A DNA stretch of 64,000 nt. It comes from Polaromonas sp. GTDB lineage: Bacteria; Pseudomonadota; Gammaproteobacteria; Burkholderiales; Burkholderiaceae_C. Every line of letters starts with the position of its first letter. Positions within the stretch are counted from its first letter, which is position 1. The DNA is taken from assembly GCA_013297865.1 (NCBI GenBank), contig JAAFIP010000009.1:62001-126000 (forward strand), in the 5' to 3' direction. The position numbers were made by a program, and so were the translations under genes. Below, in pieces: positions 8,839-16,674 of this stretch. Under the pieces are notes generated by a model. It was not told the DNA's origin and made no database searches. It saw only the letters and a list, made by a program, of their open reading frames with translations.

Positions 8839-9521
8839 GCGGACACCTTGCCTGGGGCCGCGCTGCGCAGCTGGTCAATCACCACCTCACGCTTGTGTTG
8901 CAGGTGCTCAATCAGGATGGTGCGCAGGGCAGGGCCGTTGCGCTCGCTGAGCGCGGCAATCATCTGCTCGTGTTCCTTGACCGCGCTCTTCCATTTGGCC
9001 TCGTCCTGGTTGGAGCGAAAACGCAGGGCCTGCAGACGCGCATTGACCTGGGTGTAGGTGGTTTGCAGCACAGGGTTTTTGGCGGCTGCGTTGATGGCCT
9101 GGTGAATCTGCGCATTGAGCCGGTAGTAGGCAGACAGGTCGCGCCGGGTGTGGGCGGCCAGCATCTCGTAGTGCAGGGCCTTGATCTCGGCCAGCTCTGC
9201 GTCGGTGATGCGCTGCGCGGCCAGCTCGCCCGACATGCCCTCCAGGCCCGCCATCACCTCAAATGTGTTGGCCACATCCTGCTCGTTCAGGCTCACAGCC
9301 ACCGCCCCGCGGTTGGGCAGCAGCTCCACCAGGCCCTCGGCCGCCAGCATCTTGATGGCTTCGCGCAGGGGGGTGCGCGAGACACTCAGGCGCTCGGACA
9401 GCTCACGCTCATTGAGCTTGGCACCCGGTGCGATAGCGCCTTCGACCAGCAGCGCGCGCAGGCGTTCGGCCACCTGCTCGTGCAATGCGGCGCGTGGGAT
9501 GGAGATGATTTGTGCAGTCAT
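8835..9521 (-). CDS. GntR-family (FadR/FCD) transcriptional regulator
   Basis: A 228-residue regulator. Residues about 10-75 are the winged helix (ERELSERLSVSRTPLREAIK, then GLVELLPNRGAVAV) and about 85-215 are the all-helical FCD ligand domain. The ATG at 9521 is chosen because MTAQIISIPRAALHEQVAER is the normal family start; an upstream start at 9626 would add 35 atypical residues and run through the operator. It ends in a 4-base overlap with the dehydrogenase and is divergent from serine-glyoxylate aminotransferase. Identical palindromic boxes lie before both divergent starts, so it probably represses both directions, itself included. Confidence 0.88.
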   Translation of the reverse strand: MTAQIISIPRAALHEQVAERLRALLVEGAIAPGAKLNERELSERLSVSRTPLREAIKMLAAEGLVELLPNRGAVAVSLNEQDVANTFEVMAGLEGMSGELAAQRITDAELAEIKALHYEMLAAHTRRDLSAYYRLNAQIHQAINAAAKNPVLQTTYTQVNARLQALRFRSNQDEAKWKSAVKEHEQMIAALSERNGPALRTILIEHLQHKREVVIDQLRSAAPGKVSA

Positions 9522-9528
9522 TTTTACA

Positions 9529-9544
9529 TTTTGTATGCAAAAAA
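9529..9544. promoter_or_regulatory. Probable GntR operator, proximal to regulator
   Basis: TTTTGTATGCAAAAAA, a near-palindrome around TTGTATGCAA, 8 bases before the GntR start. An identical 15-base string occurs before the divergent aminotransferase gene. Position suggests autoregulation. Confidence 0.65.
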
Positions 9545-9668
9545 TTGCTACGTCAAGTTTTCTGAATTGTGATGGAAAAGTTCTATTGTGAAGAATTTTA
9601 AGAAGCAAATTTCTAAAAATACGCATTTCCCCTCATCCGATTTCCGATGGCATGCATTGACAAATGTA

Positions 9669-9683
9669 TTTTGTATGCAAAAA
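9669..9683. promoter_or_regulatory. Probable GntR operator, proximal to aminotransferase
   Basis: TTTTGTATGCAAAAA, identical to the box before the divergent GntR gene. A perfect -35 hexamer TTGACA at 9657-9662 lies just upstream, which places the box in the promoter spacer where bound repressor would block polymerase. Confidence 0.65.
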
Positions 9684-9707
9684 TTTACCTCAAAGGAAAC
9701 CCATCCC

Positions 9708-10958
9708 ATGCTCACCTTGGACTTTCACCCCACTGGCCGCCATTTTCTGCAGATCCCTGGCCCTTCGCCAGTGCCCGACCGCATCTTGCGGGCCATGAGT
9801 TACCCCACCATCGACCACCGCGGCCCTGAGTTTGCTGCGCTGGGCTTGCAGGTGCTGGCCAAGGTCAAGCAGATTTTCCAAACCCAAGGCCCTGTGGTGA
9901 TCTACCCCGCCTCGGGCACGGGCGCGTGGGAAGCCGCGCTGTCCAATGTGTGCAGCCCAGGCGACCATGTGCTGATGTATGAAACCGGGCACTTTGCCTG
10001 GCTGTGGCAAAAGCTGGCCACCCGGCTGCAGCTCAAGGCCGAAGTGGTGGCCATGCCGGGCACCTGCCCCACCACTGGGCTGCCCATCAGCTGGCGCCAT
10101 GGTGTGCAGGCCGATCTGATTGAAGCGCGCCTGAAGGCCGATACGGGCCACACCATCAAGGCCGTCTGCGTGGTGCATAACGAAACCTCCACCGGTGTGA
10201 CCAGCAATATTGCAGCGGTGCGCAAAGCCATCAACGCAGCCAAACACCCTGCGCTGCTGCTGGTGGACACCATCAGCGGTCTGGCGTCGGCAGAATACAA
10301 GCATGACGAATGGGGCGTGGACGTCACCATCAGCGGCAGCCAGAAAGGACTGATGCTGCCGCCCGGTATCAGCTTCAACGCCATGTCTGCCAAGGCGCTG
10401 GAGGCCAGCAGACATGCCAGCCTGCCCAAGGCCTTCTGGGCCTGGGATGAGATCGTGGAGATGAACAAAACCGGCTACTGGCCCAGCACACCCAACACCA
10501 ATTTACTGTACGGCCTGAGCGAGGCCTGCGACATGCTGCTGGACCCACGCCACGGCGGGCTGCCGATGGTGTTTGCGCGCCACCAGCGCTGGGCCGAGGG
10601 CGTGCGCGCTGCCGTGCGCGCCTGGGGCCTGGAGATCATGTGCGCCGATTCTGCGGTGTATTCGCCTGTGCTGTGTGGTGTGGTCACCCCGCAGGGCGTG
10701 GATGCAGATGCCGTGCGCAAGCTGATTTACGAGCGCTTTGACTGCTCGCTGGGCACCGGCCTGGGCAAGATCAAAGGCCGTATGTTCCGCATTGGCCATC
10801 TGGGTGACTGCAATGACCTGACCCTGATGGCCGCGCTGAGCGGTTGTGAGATGGGCCTCAAGCTCAGCGGTATCAAGCTGCAGGGCAGCGGTGTGCAGGC
10901 CGCGATGGATTACTTCAGCGCCCACGCTGCGCCCACGGCACTGGCCAAAGCGGCCTAG
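9708..10958 (+). CDS. Serine-glyoxylate/alanine-glyoxylate aminotransferase
   Basis: A 416-residue class V PLP aminotransferase. It opens GRHFLQIPGPSPVPDRILRA as in SgaA/AGT enzymes, and the SGSQKGLMLPPG motif carries the Schiff-base lysine near residue 213. It would move the amino group of serine or alanine to glyoxylate, giving glycine plus hydroxypyruvate or pyruvate. The ATG at 9708 is preferred over the more upstream 9588 because an AAAGGA site precedes it and the extension is not family-like. It is divergent from a GntR gene and a 2-hydroxyacid dehydrogenase with shared operators. With the glycerate kinase at 56946 it could route glyoxylate from purine breakdown to glycerate. Confidence 0.9.
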   Translation: MLTLDFHPTGRHFLQIPGPSPVPDRILRAMSYPTIDHRGPEFAALGLQVLAKVKQIFQTQGPVVIYPASGTGAWEAALSNVCSPGDHVLMYETGHFAWLWQKLATRLQLKAEVVAMPGTCPTTGLPISWRHGVQADLIEARLKADTGHTIKAVCVVHNETSTGVTSNIAAVRKAINAAKHPALLLVDTISGLASAEYKHDEWGVDVTISGSQKGLMLPPGISFNAMSAKALEASRHASLPKAFWAWDEIVEMNKTGYWPSTPNTNLLYGLSEACDMLLDPRHGGLPMVFARHQRWAEGVRAAVRAWGLEIMCADSAVYSPVLCGVVTPQGVDADAVRKLIYERFDCSLGTGLGKIKGRMFRIGHLGDCNDLTLMAALSGCEMGLKLSGIKLQGSGVQAAMDYFSAHAAPTALAKAA

Positions 10959-10983
10959 GCCAGCCAACGACAACTCACTACAT

Positions 10984-11032
10984 GCTATTTATTTTATAGC
11001 TGCTCCCGCGATATTCCATTGGCCTGCGGGCC
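10984..11032 (+). repeat. TCCCGCG element, copy 2
   Basis: Complete forward copy between the aminotransferase and the Bug receptor genes: left hairpin GCTAT-TTATTTT-ATAGC, core TGCTCCCGCGATATTCCATT, right hairpin GGCC-TGCG-GGCC. This is the cleanest intergenic copy and the best reference for the consensus. Confidence 0.92.
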
Positions 11033-11068
11033 AATAAAGCCTTATAGATCACGACCCAGGAGACTCCC

Positions 11069-12064
11069 ATGATGCAACGCCGTACCCTCATTACCGCCGC
11101 CACTGCCACTGCTGCCACACTGGCCGCACCCATGCTGCGCGCGCAGACCTTGCCCAACGGCCCGATCAAGATCATTGTGGGCTTTCCGCCCGGCGGCGGC
11201 ACCGACGCGCTGGCCCGCGAGCTGGGCATTCGCCTGCAGACCCTGTGGAATAAAACCGTGCTGGTCGAAAACAAGGCCGGTGCGGCCGGTGTGATAGCTG
11301 CCGACTTTGTCAGCAAGCAGGCCGCTGACGGCAACACCCTGCTGATGGCCCATATCAACAGTCACGCCCTGGGCCCTGCGCTCAACAGCGTGGGCGCGGG
11401 CACCAAGCTGGGCTATGACGCCACGAAAGACTTTGCGCCCATCAGCATGGTCGGTGTGACGCCCAATATGCTGATCTGCAACACCAACCAGAAATCACGC
11501 ACCGTGCAGGAGCTGGTGGCCGAGTGCAAGGCCAGCCCCGGCAAAATCAGCTTTGCCAGCGCGGGCGGCGGCTCGGCCCAGCACTTCGCGCTGGAAATGT
11601 TCAAGCTGCAGGCCAAGGTGTTTGCGCTGCACATTCCCTACCGCGGCTCGGGCCCGGCCATTACCGACCTGATCGGTGGCCAGGTGAACTACTGCTTTGA
11701 AACCATGACCTCAGCCACGCCCCACGTCAAGGGCGGCAAAGCCATTGCCATTGCACAGACCCGCCTCAAGCGCGCCAAGGGACACCCTAACGTGCCCACG
11801 ATGGACGAATCGGGTTTTCCGGGTTTTGAGGCCACCGTCTGGTATGGCCTGATGGGCCCCGGCAAGATGCCCCAGGCCATGGCCCAGCGCATGAACGAAG
11901 ATGTCAACAAAGTGCTGGTCATGCCCGATATGCAGGCCAAGCTGGAGCAGTTTGGCGCCGAAGACGCAGGCGGCAGCATCCAGAAATTTGCCGACTTCAT
12001 CAAGTCCGAGCAGACCAAGTGGGCAAAAGTGGCCAAGGATGCAGGCGTCAAAGCCGACGCCTGA
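11069..12064 (+). CDS. Bug-family tripartite tricarboxylate transporter receptor
   Basis: A 331-residue periplasmic solute-binding protein. The N-terminus QRRTLITAATATAATLAAPM is a signal peptide ending about residue 25. NGPIKIIVGFPPGGGTDALA is the conserved Bug ligand-loop start, and IPYRGSGPAITDLIGGQVNY is the second family signature. It would bind a small carboxylate and pass it to a TctAB-type membrane partner, but no TctA or TctB gene is nearby. A GGAG six bases before the ATG supports the start. It follows the aminotransferase across a repeat copy, so co-transcription is possible but uncertain. Confidence 0.9.
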   Translation: MMQRRTLITAATATAATLAAPMLRAQTLPNGPIKIIVGFPPGGGTDALARELGIRLQTLWNKTVLVENKAGAAGVIAADFVSKQAADGNTLLMAHINSHALGPALNSVGAGTKLGYDATKDFAPISMVGVTPNMLICNTNQKSRTVQELVAECKASPGKISFASAGGGSAQHFALEMFKLQAKVFALHIPYRGSGPAITDLIGGQVNYCFETMTSATPHVKGGKAIAIAQTRLKRAKGHPNVPTMDESGFPGFEATVWYGLMGPGKMPQAMAQRMNEDVNKVLVMPDMQAKLEQFGAEDAGGSIQKFADFIKSEQTKWAKVAKDAGVKADA

Positions 12065-12146
12065 TACCGCGTAGCGTTACCACACAGCTTCAGACACAGC
12101 GCCTAACGCCGTGCCAGGTGCTGCGCGTGTCTGCCGCCTCGAAGTC

Positions 12147-13922
12147 TTAAAGCACCTCGCTGGCAAAATCTGCCAGCCGTGAGCGCTCTCCGCGTGCCAG
12201 TGTGATGTGCCCGCCGTGTGGCCAGCCTTTGAACTTGTCCACGGCAAAGGTCATGCCGCTGGAGCCTTCGGTCAGGTAGGGCGTGTCGATCTGGGCCAGG
12301 TTGCCCATGCAGATGATCTTGGTGCCGGGGCCTGCGCGGGTGATCAAGGTTTTCATCTGTTTGGGCGTGAGGTTTTGCGCCTCGTCGATGATCACGTACT
12401 TGTTCATGAAGGTGCGGCCGCGCATGAAGTTCATGCTCTTGATCTTGATCTTGCTGCGGATCAGCTCGTTGGTGGCCGCGCGGCCCCACTCGCCCGCGCC
12501 GCCGGAGTTGGCGTCGTTTTTGGTAAGGAACTCCAGGTTGTCGTCCAGCGCGCCCATCCAGGGGCCCATTTTTTCTTCTTCGGTGCCTGGCAGAAAGCCG
12601 ATGTCTTCACCCACGCTCACGGTGGCACGGGTCATGATGATTTCGCTGTAGCGGCGCTCGTCCAGCACCTGGGTCAGGCCTGAGGCCAGCGCCATCAGTG
12701 TTTTGCCGGTGCCTGCGGTGCCTGCCAGGGTGACCAGATCGACATCAGGGTCCATCAGCAGATTCATCGCAAACGTCTGCTCGCGGTTGCGCGTGGTCAC
12801 GCCCCAGACGGCGTTTTTGCTGTGGCCGTAGTCCTTGAGGGTTTTGAGCACCGCGGTGCGGTCGCGGATCTCGGTGACGCGGGCAAACAAGGTGGGCTCA
12901 CCGGGCGCTTCAAAGTAGACAAACTGGTTGATCAGCAGGTTGGGCACTACGGGGCCTGTCACGCGGTAGAAGGTGTGGCCGCCTTGCTGCCAGCTCTCCA
13001 CAGTTTTGCCATGCTTGTCCCAAAAATCATGGGGCAGGGCCATCGCGCCGGTGTAGAGCAGGTCGCCGTCTTCCAGGGTTTTGTCGTTCTGGTAGTCGTC
13101 GGTGGGCAGACCGAGTGCGCGGGCTTTGACGCGCATGTTGATGTCCTTGGACACCAACACGACCTCTTGAATGGCCTTGCCTGAGGCCAGTGCCTGCGCC
13201 TTGCGGTCTTCGCCCAGCGCGCCCACCACGCCCAGAATCTGGTTGTCTGCCTTGCCTTGGGGCAGGCTGATGGGCAAGGTGTAGTTCAGCGGCTGGGTCT
13301 GAAAGAACAGCCTACCGCCTGCACCTTTGTGGCCGGTGGCATCCAGCTTGAGGCCCTGGGCCATGTCAGCGCCCTGGCTGGCGGCCAGCGCGTCCAGCGT
13401 GCGGCTGACCTGGCGTGCATTGCGCGCTACCTCGGTCATGCCTTTTTTATGGCCGTCAAGCTCTTCCAGCACGATCATCGGCAGGAAGATGTCGTGCTCT
13501 TCAAAGCGAAACAGGCTCATCGGGTCGTGCATCAGCACATTGGTGTCCAGCACGAACAGCTTGGTCGGGCCGCTGGGCCTGGATTTTTTCGGCTTGGCAG
13601 CTGGTTTACTATTATTTTGATAGCTGCTCCCGCGATATTCCATTGGGCCAGACGGCGATTTGGCTTTGGATTTGTCGGCTACATCGTGCAGCAGCGCGGT
13701 GGTGTCGCTGTCAATACTGTCCTCTGTGTCCACAGCGCCGCCGCCCTGGCGGTCAAAAAGGTCCAGGGCCTGGGGCTTGCCGCTTGGCAACTCGTCGTCA
13801 AATGTGGCGCTGCGCCCGGAGGGTTTTCGAGCGGCCTTGGAGGTGCTGTGGCGTGCCGGTGCGTCGTAGGCATCGGGCGACAGAAGGGCGGCTCGTTGGG
13901 TGGGGGCGGGAGGCAGTGGCAT
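12147..13922 (-). CDS. PhoH-family protein with N-terminal PIN domain
   Basis: A 591-residue PhoH2-type protein, expected to act as an RNA-directed NTPase/nuclease. After a Ser/Pro/Lys-rich leader of about 115 residues comes a PIN domain (LFVLDTNVLMHDPMSLFRFE, then IVLEELDGHKKG). The ATPase domain has Walker A GTAGTGKT near residue 400 and Walker B YVIIDEAQN near 510. An ATG at 13922 with an AGGTG nearby is preferred; a GTG at 13934 would add four residues. Residues about 93-106 (PMEYRGSSYQNNSK) are encoded by a TCCCGCG repeat read antisense, in the unstructured leader directly before the PIN domain. A terminator hairpin lies about 60 bases upstream. Confidence 0.92.
   Translation of the reverse strand: MPLPPAPTQRAALLSPDAYDAPARHSTSKAARKPSGRSATFDDELPSGKPQALDLFDRQGGGAVDTEDSIDSDTTALLHDVADKSKAKSPSGPMEYRGSSYQNNSKPAAKPKKSRPSGPTKLFVLDTNVLMHDPMSLFRFEEHDIFLPMIVLEELDGHKKGMTEVARNARQVSRTLDALAASQGADMAQGLKLDATGHKGAGGRLFFQTQPLNYTLPISLPQGKADNQILGVVGALGEDRKAQALASGKAIQEVVLVSKDINMRVKARALGLPTDDYQNDKTLEDGDLLYTGAMALPHDFWDKHGKTVESWQQGGHTFYRVTGPVVPNLLINQFVYFEAPGEPTLFARVTEIRDRTAVLKTLKDYGHSKNAVWGVTTRNREQTFAMNLLMDPDVDLVTLAGTAGTGKTLMALASGLTQVLDERRYSEIIMTRATVSVGEDIGFLPGTEEEKMGPWMGALDDNLEFLTKNDANSGGAGEWGRAATNELIRSKIKIKSMNFMRGRTFMNKYVIIDEAQNLTPKQMKTLITRAGPGTKIICMGNLAQIDTPYLTEGSSGMTFAVDKFKGWPHGGHITLARGERSRLADFASEVL
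13609..13656 (+). repeat. TCCCGCG element, copy 3, inside phoH-like gene
   Basis: Forward copy on the plus strand, so antisense to the PhoH gene: CTAT-TATTTTG-ATAGC, core TGCTCCCGCGATATTCCATT, then GGGCCAGACGGC. In the PhoH frame it reads GPMEYRGSSYQNNS with no stop. Confidence 0.92.
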
Positions 13923-13983
13923 AGGGCAGGACACCTATTGGTAAAGAAGGGGTGGGAAGGTTGAGAAATGCCAGATTCCAGAA

Positions 13984-14015
13984 GTGAAAAAGCCACCCAG
14001 CAGGCCGGGTGGCTT
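13984..14015 (-). terminator. Rho-independent terminator upstream of phoH
   Basis: On the minus strand AAGCCACCC and GGGTGGCTT form a 9-bp stem with an 8-base loop, followed by a T-run. It lies between a strong promoter (14080-14107) and the PhoH start, not directly after any gene, so it may end a small RNA or act as an attenuator. Confidence 0.8.
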
Positions 14016-14073
14016 GTTGTACTTCATCAGTGAAAGTGTGCCGTGATGGCCGCACCGTCGGTATCAAATGCAT
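13984..14073 (-). ncRNA. Candidate small RNA or phoH leader transcript
   Basis: A predicted transcript of about 90 bases from the promoter at 14080-14107 to the terminator at 13984-14015. It shows no convincing ribosome site or short gene. It could be an independent small RNA, or the 5' leader of the PhoH mRNA with conditional read-through. This rests on promoter and terminator geometry only. Confidence 0.4.
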
Positions 14074-14079
14074 AGCATC

Positions 14080-14107
14080 ACTATACACCCGCGACGCACT
14101 GCGTCAA
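14080..14107 (-). promoter_or_regulatory. Sigma-70-like promoter on the minus strand
   Basis: On the minus strand TTGACG, a 16-base spacer and TATAGT form a near-consensus promoter. It points towards a terminator 70-90 bases on and then phoH. The start would be near 14073. Confidence 0.6.
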
Positions 14108-14203
14108 TGAAATATTTGTGAAAAACCCTGCAAAAATAAAAATGCCAATGAAATCAACACTTTCAGTGTTGCGCACACGGCCTCAAGGGGCTTATCACTG
14201 GGT

Positions 14204-14680
14204 TTAGGCAGCTTTTTTCAGTGCCTTGACGGCTTTGAGTACTTCATCAACGTGGCCCGGCACCTTGAGGCCACGCCACTCCTGCTTGAGCACGCCATCG
14301 GCGCCCACGAGGAAGGTGCTGCGCTCAATGCCTTTGACTTTTTTGCCGTACATGATCTTGTTTTTGACCACGCCAAAGCCGTGGCACATTTTTTCTTCGG
14401 TGTCGGCGATCAGCTCAAAAGGCAGCTCCAGCTTGGCCTTGAACTCATCGTGCGACTTCATGTTGTCGCGGCTCACGCCAAACACAGTGGCTCCGGCCTT
14501 GACGAAGTCTTTGTACTTGTCGCGGAACTGCATGGCCTCGGTAGTGCAACCGGGGGTGTTGTCCTTGGGGTAGAAGTACAAAACGACGACTTGGCCGTGG
14601 TGTGAGGTGTTGGTAACTTTGATGCCGCCGGTGGCGTTGGCTTCGAATTCGGGGAGGGGCTTGTTTACTACGACTGCCAT
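14204..14680 (-). CDS. bcp: Peroxiredoxin, Bcp/PrxQ type
   Basis: A 158-residue thiol peroxidase that reduces H2O2 and organic hydroperoxides. The peroxidatic Cys45 is in NTPGCTTEAMQFRD, with FYPKD before it. The second Cys found five residues later in many Bcp proteins (Cys50) is absent. The only other Cys is Cys99 (EKMCHGFGV), so this is either a one-Cys type or one that uses a distant resolving Cys. It lies between the possible PhoH leader and a DUF498 gene and appears to have its own transcript. Confidence 0.9.
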   Translation of the reverse strand: MAVVVNKPLPEFEANATGGIKVTNTSHHGQVVVLYFYPKDNTPGCTTEAMQFRDKYKDFVKAGATVFGVSRDNMKSHDEFKAKLELPFELIADTEEKMCHGFGVVKNKIMYGKKVKGIERSTFLVGADGVLKQEWRGLKVPGHVDEVLKAVKALKKAA

Positions 14681-14886
14681 TGCTTATCTCACCTAACTGT
14701 ATGTAATGTAAGGACTGTTGCAAGGCGCGTGCCAGGCAGCGGGGTCCAAAGTGCTGTGACTAACCCCGTATTTTAACCTGTTTCGACCCCTTCCACGAAC
14801 AGTAACTCCTGCTCACAGCCTGGGCGGGTTTAACACTTTGCACTTATGCGCCCTGGGACGCTGGGGGCTTTGGCTAGGTAAAAGCA

Positions 14887-15282
14887 CTAAGCTTCAATCA
14901 GGAAGACGCCCAGGACATGCCGGTCTTCGCCCGCAAGGATGTTGTAAGTGCGGCACGCGGCCAGGGTGTCCATGGTCTCCAGGCCAATGCGCGCGGCCAT
15001 CAGGCTGCGCTGCAGGGCAGGGCTGGGAAAGCGCAGCCGGGCGCCGCTGCCAAAGACGATCAGCTCGGGCTTGATCTGAGCGAGCTGGTCAAACAGCTCG
15101 GCGCTGAGCTGATCGAAGCCAATGCCCGGCCAGTCCAGGCGCTCGCCGTGCGAGCCAATGACGATGCTGTGGGTGATTTTTTCCAGCTGCGGCACGCCAT
15201 CGATGATGGAGCCTACCGATACCCAGCCCGCTCCGTAGGCATTGATGATTTGCGTGTCGGATTTATCGGGCTGTAATTTCAT
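14887..15282 (-). CDS. Mth938/DUF498-domain protein
   Basis: A 131-residue protein of the Mth938-like (DUF498, NDUFAF3-related) family. The pattern IINAYGAGWVSVG, then ELIVFGSGARLRFPSP and MDTLAACRTYNILAGEDRHV is typical of the single-domain bacterial form. Its biochemical role is not established; the mitochondrial relative helps assemble complex I. The short version beginning MKLQPDKSDTQ is chosen because longer upstream frames run antisense through the divergent aminotransferase gene. It is divergent from that aminotransferase (about 90 bp). Confidence 0.85.
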   Translation of the reverse strand: MKLQPDKSDTQIINAYGAGWVSVGSIIDGVPQLEKITHSIVIGSHGERLDWPGIGFDQLSAELFDQLAQIKPELIVFGSGARLRFPSPALQRSLMAARIGLETMDTLAACRTYNILAGEDRHVLGVFLIEA

Positions 15283-15372
15283 CAGTCTTCTCTGGTGCAC
15301 TGCACAAGATATGTGCAGAAATGTGGTCAAATTATAGGTTCCCTGATTAACTCTGCTCCCTGGAGGGATGAC

Positions 15373-16614
15373 TTGAAAACTATTTCCAAATCCGCCAAGC
15401 TGGCCAATGTGCTGTACGACGTGCGTGGGCCGATTGTGGACGCGGCAAAAAAAATGGAAGACGAGGGGCAGAAGATCATCCGCCTGAATATCGGCAACCT
15501 GGCGCCTTTTGGCTTTGACGCGCCTGAGGAAATTCAGCAGGACATGATCCGCAACCTGCCCAACTCCGCAGGTTACTCTGACAGCAAGGGCATTTTTGCA
15601 GCGCGCAAGGCCGTAATGCACTACACCCAGCAGCAAGGCATCAAGGGCGTGACCCTGGACGACATCTACCTTGGCAACGGCGCCAGCGAGCTGATCCAGA
15701 TGGCCGCCAACGCGCTGCTCAACGACGGCGATGAGCTGCTGGTGCCTGCGCCTGACTATCCGCTGTGGACGGCTGTTACCTCGCTGTCGGGCGGCAAGCC
15801 GGTGCATTACCTGTGCGATGAGGCCGATGGCTGGATGCCCAAGCTGGCCGACATCCGCGCCAAGATCACGCCGCGCACCCGCGCCATCGTGGTGATCAAC
15901 CCCAACAACCCCACGGGCGTGCTGTACTCGGACGAGCTGCTCAAGGGCATCGTGCAGATCGCTAGAGAGCATTCGCTGGTGATCTATGCCGATGAGGTGT
16001 ATGACAAGGTGCTGTACGACGGCGTGCGCCACACGGCGATAGCCTCGCTGTCCGAGGATGTGCTCACGCTCACCTTCAACTCGCTGTCCAAAGCCTACCG
16101 GTCCTGCGGCTACCGCGCGGGCTGGATGGTGCTGTCGGGCCCCAAGCACCTGGCCAAGGATTTCATCGAAGGCCTGAGCATGCTGGCCAACCTCAAGCTG
16201 GGCTCCAATGTGCCCGGCCAGTACGCCATCCAGACCGCACTGGGCGGCTACCAGAGCATCAATGACCTGATCAAGGAGGGCGGCCGCCTGCGCCGTCAGC
16301 GCGACCTGGCCTACGAGCTGATCACCGCCATCCCCGGTGTGAGCTGCGTCAAGCCCAGCGCTGCGCTGTACATGTTTCCCAAGCTCGACCCCAAGATGTA
16401 CCCGATTGCCGACGACCGGGTGTTCTTCATGGAGCTGCTCAAGGAAACCCGCGTGATGCTGGTGCAGGGCTCGGGTTTTAACTTCCCGGACAACCAGCAT
16501 TTCCGCATGGTCTTTTTGCCGCACGAGGACGACCTGCGCGAGGCGATAGAGCGCATTGCCAGGTTTCTGGAGAGCTACCGTATTTTGCATGGCACGGTAT
16601 TGGCTGCTATGTAA
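15373..16614 (+). CDS. PLP-dependent aminotransferase, AlaA-like
   Basis: A 413-residue class I/II aminotransferase close to AlaA (glutamate-pyruvate type). Signatures are LNIGNLAPFGFDAPEEI, NPNNPTGVLY, and SLSKAYRSCGYRAGW with the PLP lysine near residue 240. A TTG start at 15373 is preferred because GGAGGG lies 5 bases upstream and MKTISKSAKLANVLYDVRG matches the family start; the more upstream ATG at 15295 has no such site. It is immediately followed by the homoserine dehydrogenase gene; this aminotransferase-hom-thrC order is usual in Burkholderiales. Its last codons and TAA stop lie inside a TCCCGCG repeat. Confidence 0.9.
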   Translation: MKTISKSAKLANVLYDVRGPIVDAAKKMEDEGQKIIRLNIGNLAPFGFDAPEEIQQDMIRNLPNSAGYSDSKGIFAARKAVMHYTQQQGIKGVTLDDIYLGNGASELIQMAANALLNDGDELLVPAPDYPLWTAVTSLSGGKPVHYLCDEADGWMPKLADIRAKITPRTRAIVVINPNNPTGVLYSDELLKGIVQIAREHSLVIYADEVYDKVLYDGVRHTAIASLSEDVLTLTFNSLSKAYRSCGYRAGWMVLSGPKHLAKDFIEGLSMLANLKLGSNVPGQYAIQTALGGYQSINDLIKEGGRLRRQRDLAYELITAIPGVSCVKPSAALYMFPKLDPKMYPIADDRVFFMELLKETRVMLVQGSGFNFPDNQHFRMVFLPHEDDLREAIERIARFLESYRILHGTVLAAM

Positions 16615-16653
16615 TGTATAGCTGCTCCCGCGATATTTTATTGGTCTAGCGCC
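16606..16653 (+). repeat. TCCCGCG element, copy 4, at the aminotransferase stop
   Basis: Forward copy: GCTAT-GTAATGT-ATAGC, core TGCTCCCGCGATATTTTATT, then GGTCTAGCGCC (right hairpin degenerate). The TAA stop of the aminotransferase falls in the loop of the left hairpin. It separates that gene from hom. Confidence 0.9.
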
Positions 16654-16674
16654 ATTATTTCTTTATAAAACAGC

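Noticed and set aside
12207-13964. Plus-strand frames opposite the PhoH gene.
   Set aside because: Antisense shadows; PhoH motifs on the minus strand are unambiguous.
14887-16590. Long minus-strand open frame covering the aminotransferase gene.
   Set aside because: Only its last 131 codons form the DUF498 protein; the upstream part is antisense to a clearly real aminotransferase and has no family features.
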